NCBI RefSeq assembly: GCF_016598615.1
Contig: NZ_CP066831.1
Location: 7,626,001-7,690,000, forward strand
Length of the DNA: 64,000 nucleotides
Reading direction: 5' to 3'
Origin: Streptomyces liliifuscus
GTDB taxonomy: Bacteria; Actinomycetota; Actinomycetes; Streptomycetales; Streptomycetaceae
The notes under the pieces: model-generated
What the model saw: only the letters and a program-made list of their open reading frames with translations
Database searches by the model: none
Told to the model about the DNA's origin: nothing
Translations under genes and position numbers: made by a program
Shown: positions 59,887 to 64,000 of the stretch, one piece after another
Layout: each line of letters starts with the position of its first letter
How positions within the stretch are numbered: position 1 is the stretch's first letter

Positions 59887-60909
59887 CTACTCCCCCTTCG
59901 CCGCCGTCAGGCCCTGGATTCTGCCCAGGAATTCCACCTGTTGGTTCGCCGCGTCCTTGGCGGGGTCCAGGACTGCCTGGTTGGAGATGGATTCGAGGGT
60001 GAGGGACTGCTTTGGTTCGCCGGTCATGAGGGCCTTGACGTCGGCGTTGGTGACGTTGATGGGGACACCCTGGGCCGCTGTCTGCTTCTGGTAGTGGCGG
60101 GTGGTGAAGAAGACGAGGGCGCCGCCCGTGGTGGTGCGCAGGGCCACCGGGGCGTAGTCGCCGGAGGCCAGGGGCTCGTCGATGTACTGCTGGGCGAGGC
60201 CGGGGCGGCTCGCGCTCTTCGTGCGGTCGGAGCGCCACTTCGTGGTGTGGGTGCCCGCGGCGAAGGTGTCCCCGCCGTCCTTGAGGTAGGTCGCGTAGTC
60301 CTGGGGCAGGTCCCCGGGCGCGACCGCCAGGTCCGCCGCGGTCGCCGTGACCGGTTCCGCCCAGCCGTCCTGGTCCTTCTTGAAGTCCGGCACCTCTACG
60401 GCGGCGACGATCGTCAGATACGACACCTGCCACACGTCGTCGGCGTCGCCCCGAGTGAACACCAGCAGCCAACGGTCCTCGCCGCGGCCCTTGTTGGCCT
60501 TCGAGTCGGTGACGAACCAGCGCGGCCAGCCCGCCTTCTTCGGGATCGTGAACTCGGTGTCGCTCAGCTGCAGCGGCACGTAGTCGGGGTTGCCGCCCGG
60601 CTGGTTCTTGCCGCCGGCCTTCAACTTCGCGCCGTCGATGTCCCCGAGAGCACCGGTGACCCGGTCCGCGTCCAGGGACGGGTCGTTGGCGCCGTTGGCC
60701 TCGTTGTAGGCGGCCGTGAAGTCCTTCAGTGCACGCGCGGCCTCGGTCTTCGTGGCCCCGGGGAGGATCTCCCGTTCCCCGTGCACCACCACGCACCCGC
60801 TCGCCGTCACCGACAGCACGGTCACCGATGCCGCCGTCAGCGCGCTCCGGCCGAGCCTGCGTGGCCTATGAGGGCCGTGATCCCTGCGCATGGGTACCGT
60901 CACCGTCAC
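59887..60909 (-). CDS. Secreted lipoprotein of unknown function
   Basis: 340 residues. A lipobox (SVTASGC) follows Arg-rich residues and a hydrophobic stretch, so the mature protein is lipid-anchored at Cys39. The rest is a soluble domain with FTAAYNEANGANDPSLDADR and WPRWFVTDSKANKGRGEDRW; I do not recognise the family beyond 'streptomycete lipoprotein'. GTG 60909 follows AAGGGGAA. Confidence 0.8.
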   Translation of the reverse strand: MTVTVPMRRDHGPHRPRRLGRSALTAASVTVLSVTASGCVVVHGEREILPGATKTEAARALKDFTAAYNEANGANDPSLDADRVTGALGDIDGAKLKAGGKNQPGGNPDYVPLQLSDTEFTIPKKAGWPRWFVTDSKANKGRGEDRWLLVFTRGDADDVWQVSYLTIVAAVEVPDFKKDQDGWAEPVTATAADLAVAPGDLPQDYATYLKDGGDTFAAGTHTTKWRSDRTKSASRPGLAQQYIDEPLASGDYAPVALRTTTGGALVFFTTRHYQKQTAAQGVPINVTNADVKALMTGEPKQSLTLESISNQAVLDPAKDAANQQVEFLGRIQGLTAAKGE

Positions 60910-61088
60910 ATTCCCCTTTCCCGGAGGGGAACCCTACCGGGGCCTGTCGGCGCGTGGGTGGGGGGATCACGTAGTGCTGCGGCACCGTGATCCAGTATGC
61001 GAAGTACTCCGGGGATTTGTCGGGTGCGCGTTCGTCGTGGCCGGTCGCGCCCGCGCGGCGGAGCCGCACATGTCACAGCCCCGTGCCC
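60910..61088. repeat. Degenerate intergenic repeat near efeU
   Basis: The right half contains CGGTCGCGCCCGCGCGGCGG and CCCCTACGGGGCGCGG, a worn copy of the common repeat with a hairpin. Nothing else is visible in the 179-base gap. Confidence 0.4.
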
Positions 61089-61934
61089 CTACGGGGCGCG
61101 GACCGGCGCGGGTGTCTTCGGTCGTGCCTCGCCGGACCGGGAAGGGGCCAGGAAGAAGGCGAGGGTCGGTACCAAGTACAGGGACCACACGACGACTTGG
61201 AGGACCGTCGGATCGGGCTGGAAGTTGAAGACGCCCTTGAGGAGCGTGCCGTACCAGCTGTCCGGCGGGATGGTCTCGCTGATGTCGAAGGCCTTGTTCG
61301 TCAGACCCGGCAGGAAGTCGGCCTCCTGGAGGTCGTGGAAGCCGTACGCGAGAACGCCCGCGGCCACCACGACCAGCATGGCGCCGGTCCAGGTGAAGAA
61401 CTTGGCGAGGTTGATGCGCAGGGCGCCCCGGTAGAAGAGGTAACCGAGCACGACCGCGGTCGCGATGCCCAGCAGCACGCCGATCAGCGGGCCCTCGGTG
61501 CCGTCGCTGGAGGCGCGTACGGACGTCCAGACGAACAGGGACGTCTCCAGGCCCTCGCGACCCACGGCCAGGAACGCGGTCGCGACCAGCGCGCCTGTGC
61601 CCATCTGCAGGGCCGCGTCCAGCCTGCCGTGCAGATCGGCCTTCAGATGGCGGGCCGTACGCCGCATCCAGAAGACCATCCACGTGACCAGGCCGACCGC
61701 GACGATCGACAGCGAGCCGCCGAGCGCCTCCTGCGCCTCGAACGTCAGCTCCTGGGAGCCGAATTCGAGCGCGCAACCGAAGCCGAGGGCGAGACCCACC
61801 GCGACGGCGATGCCGATCCAGATCGGCTTCAGGGCGTCCCGCCGCTCCGTCTTCACCAGATACGCGATGAGGATGCAGACGACGAGGCTGGCCTCCAGGC
61901 CCTCGCGCAGGCCGATCAGATAGTTCGCGAACAC
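61089..61934 (-). CDS. efeU: EfeU/FTR1 ferrous iron permease
   Basis: 281 residues, seven membrane helices. The two REGLE motifs (LREGLEASL near residue 10, GREGLETSL near 124) are the iron-translocating signature. With EfeO and EfeB it takes up iron. GTG 61934 lies three bases beyond the EfeB stop, so it is the last gene of an efeOBU operon. Confidence 0.95.
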   Translation of the reverse strand: MFANYLIGLREGLEASLVVCILIAYLVKTERRDALKPIWIGIAVAVGLALGFGCALEFGSQELTFEAQEALGGSLSIVAVGLVTWMVFWMRRTARHLKADLHGRLDAALQMGTGALVATAFLAVGREGLETSLFVWTSVRASSDGTEGPLIGVLLGIATAVVLGYLFYRGALRINLAKFFTWTGAMLVVVAAGVLAYGFHDLQEADFLPGLTNKAFDISETIPPDSWYGTLLKGVFNFQPDPTVLQVVVWSLYLVPTLAFFLAPSRSGEARPKTPAPVRAP

Positions 61935-61937
61935 GGC

Positions 61938-63293
61938 CTACGCCTCCTTGGAGTTCGTGGAGCTCTGGGAAACCTTCGAGTCCTTCGAGAACAGCGCCCG
62001 GCCCCACCAGTCGTCCTTGTCGCGGACGCCCGGCGGGACCGCGAAGACCGCCGAACCCACGTGCTGGATGTACTCGTTGAGCGCGTCGGCCGCCAGGCTC
62101 CGCTGCACCGGGATGAAGCCCTTGCGCACGTCCCGCTGGTACGCGAGGAAGAACAGCCCCGCGTCCAGGCGGCCGAGGCCGTCGGTGCCGTCGGTGAAGG
62201 AGTAGCCGCGGCGCAGGAGCGTGGCCCCGGCGTTGGTGTCGGGGTGCGCGAGCCGTACGTGCGCGTCGGGCTTCATCGCCTTCAGGAACGGCTTGTCCCG
62301 CTCCTTGGCCTTCCCGACCGGAGCGCCCTCGCCCTTGTCACGGCCGAAGATGTCCTCCTGCTCCTGGAGGGAAGTACGGTCCCAGGTCTCGATGTTCATG
62401 CGGATGCGCCGGGCCACGAGATACGAGCCGCCGACCATCCATGCCGGGCCGTCCTTCTCCTCGACCCACACGAACTTCTTCAGCCGGTCCGTCTCCGTGC
62501 CCGCGATGTTGCGGGTGCCGTCCTTGAACCCCATGAGGTTACGAGGGGTCTGGGCCTCCGGAGTCGTCGACGACGTCTTGCCGAAGCCCAGTTGGGACCA
62601 GCGGATGACGACCTTGCCGAAGCCGATCCTGGCGAGGTTGCGGATCGCGTGCACCGCGACCTGCGGATCGTCCGCGCACGCCTGTACGCACAGGTCGCCG
62701 CCACTGCGGTTCCCGTCGAGGTTGTCGCCCGCGAACTTCGGCAGCTCGACCAGGGCTTCGGGCCGCCGGTCCGCGAGGTCGAACCTGTCGAACAGGGACG
62801 GGCCGAAGCCGATCGTCAGGGTCAGCCGCGACGGTTTGAGGCCCAGCGCCTCCCCGGTGTCGTCCGGCGGCGCTTCCGCCAGACCGCCGTACGCGCCCTC
62901 GCCGACCGCGTGCCCGGCGGTCATCCGCCGCGCGGCCTCGGTCCAGTCCTTCAGCAGTTGGACGAACGCGGCCCGGTCCGTCGTCTTCACGTCGAACGCG
63001 GCGAAGTGCAGCCGGTCCTGCACCGGGGTGGCGATGCCCGCCTGGTTCGTGCCGTGGAAGGCGATCGCGGCGCCCGACGCGGCGGCGGTCGGTTCCGCGT
63101 CGTCGCCGTTGCGGGCCATCGCCACCGCACCGCCGGCCGCGGCGGCCCCGAGCGCGAGCCCGGCACCGCCCCAGCCGATCAGTGAACGCCGCGACGGAGC
63201 ACGGGAGTCGGCGCCCCGCGTCCCGCCGGTCTCCGCACCTTCCCCTGCACTCGTCGTATCGGTCGTGTTCGTCGTGTTCGTGGTGTCCGTCAT
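61938..63293 (-). CDS. efeB: EfeB Dyp-type peroxidase
   Basis: 451 residues. The Tat signal is RRSLIGWGGAGLALGAAAAG. The Dyp domain shows GFKDGTRN (the catalytic Asp) and the late GSAVFAVPPG; the proximal haem His is in ACADDPQVAVHAI. EfeB is a haem peroxidase that oxidises ferrous iron for EfeO/EfeU. Confidence 0.95.
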   Translation of the reverse strand: MTDTTNTTNTTDTTSAGEGAETGGTRGADSRAPSRRSLIGWGGAGLALGAAAAGGAVAMARNGDDAEPTAAASGAAIAFHGTNQAGIATPVQDRLHFAAFDVKTTDRAAFVQLLKDWTEAARRMTAGHAVGEGAYGGLAEAPPDDTGEALGLKPSRLTLTIGFGPSLFDRFDLADRRPEALVELPKFAGDNLDGNRSGGDLCVQACADDPQVAVHAIRNLARIGFGKVVIRWSQLGFGKTSSTTPEAQTPRNLMGFKDGTRNIAGTETDRLKKFVWVEEKDGPAWMVGGSYLVARRIRMNIETWDRTSLQEQEDIFGRDKGEGAPVGKAKERDKPFLKAMKPDAHVRLAHPDTNAGATLLRRGYSFTDGTDGLGRLDAGLFFLAYQRDVRKGFIPVQRSLAADALNEYIQHVGSAVFAVPPGVRDKDDWWGRALFSKDSKVSQSSTNSKEA

Positions 63294-63320
63294 GGCGCCA
63301 GGCCCCTCTTACGTCACGTC

Positions 63321-64000
63321 CTACTTCACGACGGCGGCGGCGAGCTTGGACAGCGGCTCCGCGAGCGCGTTCACCGCGTCGGAGAGCTCCTTGCGGTCGG
63401 CCTTGCCAACCTTGTCGTACGACGTGAAGACGTAGGAGGTCTTGTCCTCGCGGTACTTGTCGAGCAGCGTGTTCAGCGCCGCGAACTGCGTGTCGAGCTC
63501 CTTGGTCAGCGCCGCGTCGTTCTCCGAGGCGACCGGCTTCAGCAGCTCGTACGACTTCTCCGCACCCTCGACGTTGGCCTTGAAGTCGACGAGGTCGGTG
63601 TGCGAGTAGCGCTCCTCCTCGCCGGTGACCTTGCCGGTGGCGACCTCGTCGAGGAGCTCCTTGGCGCCGTTGGCCATCGAGGTCGGGGTGATCTCGGCCT
63701 TGCCGACCCGCTTCTGCCAGTCGGTGAGGTCGGTGATCAGCTGGTCGGCGAGCTCGGAGTCGCGGTCGGTGAGCTTCTTGTCCTGCCAGAGCGAGCGCTC
63801 CAGGCGGTGCCAGCCGGTCCAGTCCTTCTCCAGGTCCTGGCCCTCCTCCAGACCGTCCTCGCGCAGGTCGACCTTCGGGTCGATGTCACCGAAGGACTCG
63901 GCGACCGGCTCGGTCCGCTCCCAGCCGATGCGCGAGTCGGCGTACGCCTTCTTCGCGGCCTCGATGTCGCCGTCCTTGACCGCCTGTGCGAAGACCTTCG
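63321..64000 (-). CDS. efeO: EfeO iron-binding lipoprotein (partial, cut by window end)
   Basis: The frame runs from the stop at 63321 to the window end without break, about 226 residues of the imelysin-like EfeO. WHRLERSLWQDKKLTDRDSE and WERTEPVAESFGDIDPKVDL are typical. Its N-terminal cupredoxin-like part and signal lie beyond the edge. It is the first visible gene of efeOBU. Confidence 0.93.
   Translation of the reverse strand, partial: KVFAQAVKDGDIEAAKKAYADSRIGWERTEPVAESFGDIDPKVDLREDGLEEGQDLEKDWTGWHRLERSLWQDKKLTDRDSELADQLITDLTDWQKRVGKAEITPTSMANGAKELLDEVATGKVTGEEERYSHTDLVDFKANVEGAEKSYELLKPVASENDAALTKELDTQFAALNTLLDKYREDKTSYVFTSYDKVGKADRKELSDAVNALAEPLSKLAAAVVK

Noticed and set aside
1..64000. 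tRNA, rRNA or riboswitch genes
   Set aside because: No cloverleaf, GGTTCRA-type T-arm context, rRNA segment or recognised riboswitch core was seen by eye; a covariance-model scan was not possible.

Overview
The window is high-G+C actinobacterial chromosome, almost certainly Streptomyces. The support is third-codon G/C bias, frequent GTG starts, ATGA/GTGA stop-start overlaps, a rare in-frame TTA codon, a SARP regulator, many MarR/TetR regulators, the F420 gene cofC, and the 'GCGCAGTTCCCCGCGCCCCT' intergenic repeat known from streptomycetes. No rRNA, tRNA, CRISPR array or intact transposase was seen.

Left edge (1-5000): a 5'-truncated DUF397 remnant, a large DUF262/DUF1524 (GmrSD-like, type IV restriction) gene, and a decayed UvrD-like helicase with an in-frame amber codon, which looks like a worn defence locus. 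Then come a hemerythrin gene and a MarR regulator.

About 4900-30950: a type II polyketide gene cluster. Its core is KS-alpha, chain length factor, ACP, an ActIII-like ketoreductase, a di-domain aromatase and an ActIV-like metallo-beta-lactamase-fold cyclase. A starter-unit set (KAS III, second ACP, stand-alone acyltransferase) predicts a non-acetate starter, as in frenolicin and alnumycin. A two-component flavin monooxygenase is split between the cluster ends. The distinctive part is a translationally coupled pair, a pseudouridine-glycosidase-fold protein and a HAD phosphatase, matching AlnA/AlnB of alnumycin, which C-ribosylate an aromatic polyketide. An aldo/keto reductase (compare Aln4) is also present. 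Two DUF6081-type proteins with signal peptides flank the pair. A cofC copy and two probably F420-linked enzymes make a redox module. Control comes from a SARP, TetR, MarR and a histidine kinase/response regulator pair; export from a DHA2 MFS pump. The best reading is an alnumycin/BIQ-like C-ribosylated aromatic polyketide with F420 chemistry and possibly extracytoplasmic maturation.

About 30970-64000: mostly ordinary accessory and core genes. These are a second two-component system with an MMPL transporter, a TetR with an ester hydrolase and SDR, an enoyl-CoA hydratase, two secreted hydrolases, several MarR-controlled small enzymes (DinB-like, YceI), RidA, a WYL regulator, MazG-like and DoxX proteins, PhoD phosphatase, a Gfo/Idh/MocA oxidoreductase, a Bcr-type pump coupled to a serine hydrolase, an Rsm22-like methyltransferase, DDAH, a glycerophosphodiesterase, a primase/polymerase-like protein, a lipoprotein, and an EfeUOB iron-uptake locus running off the right edge.
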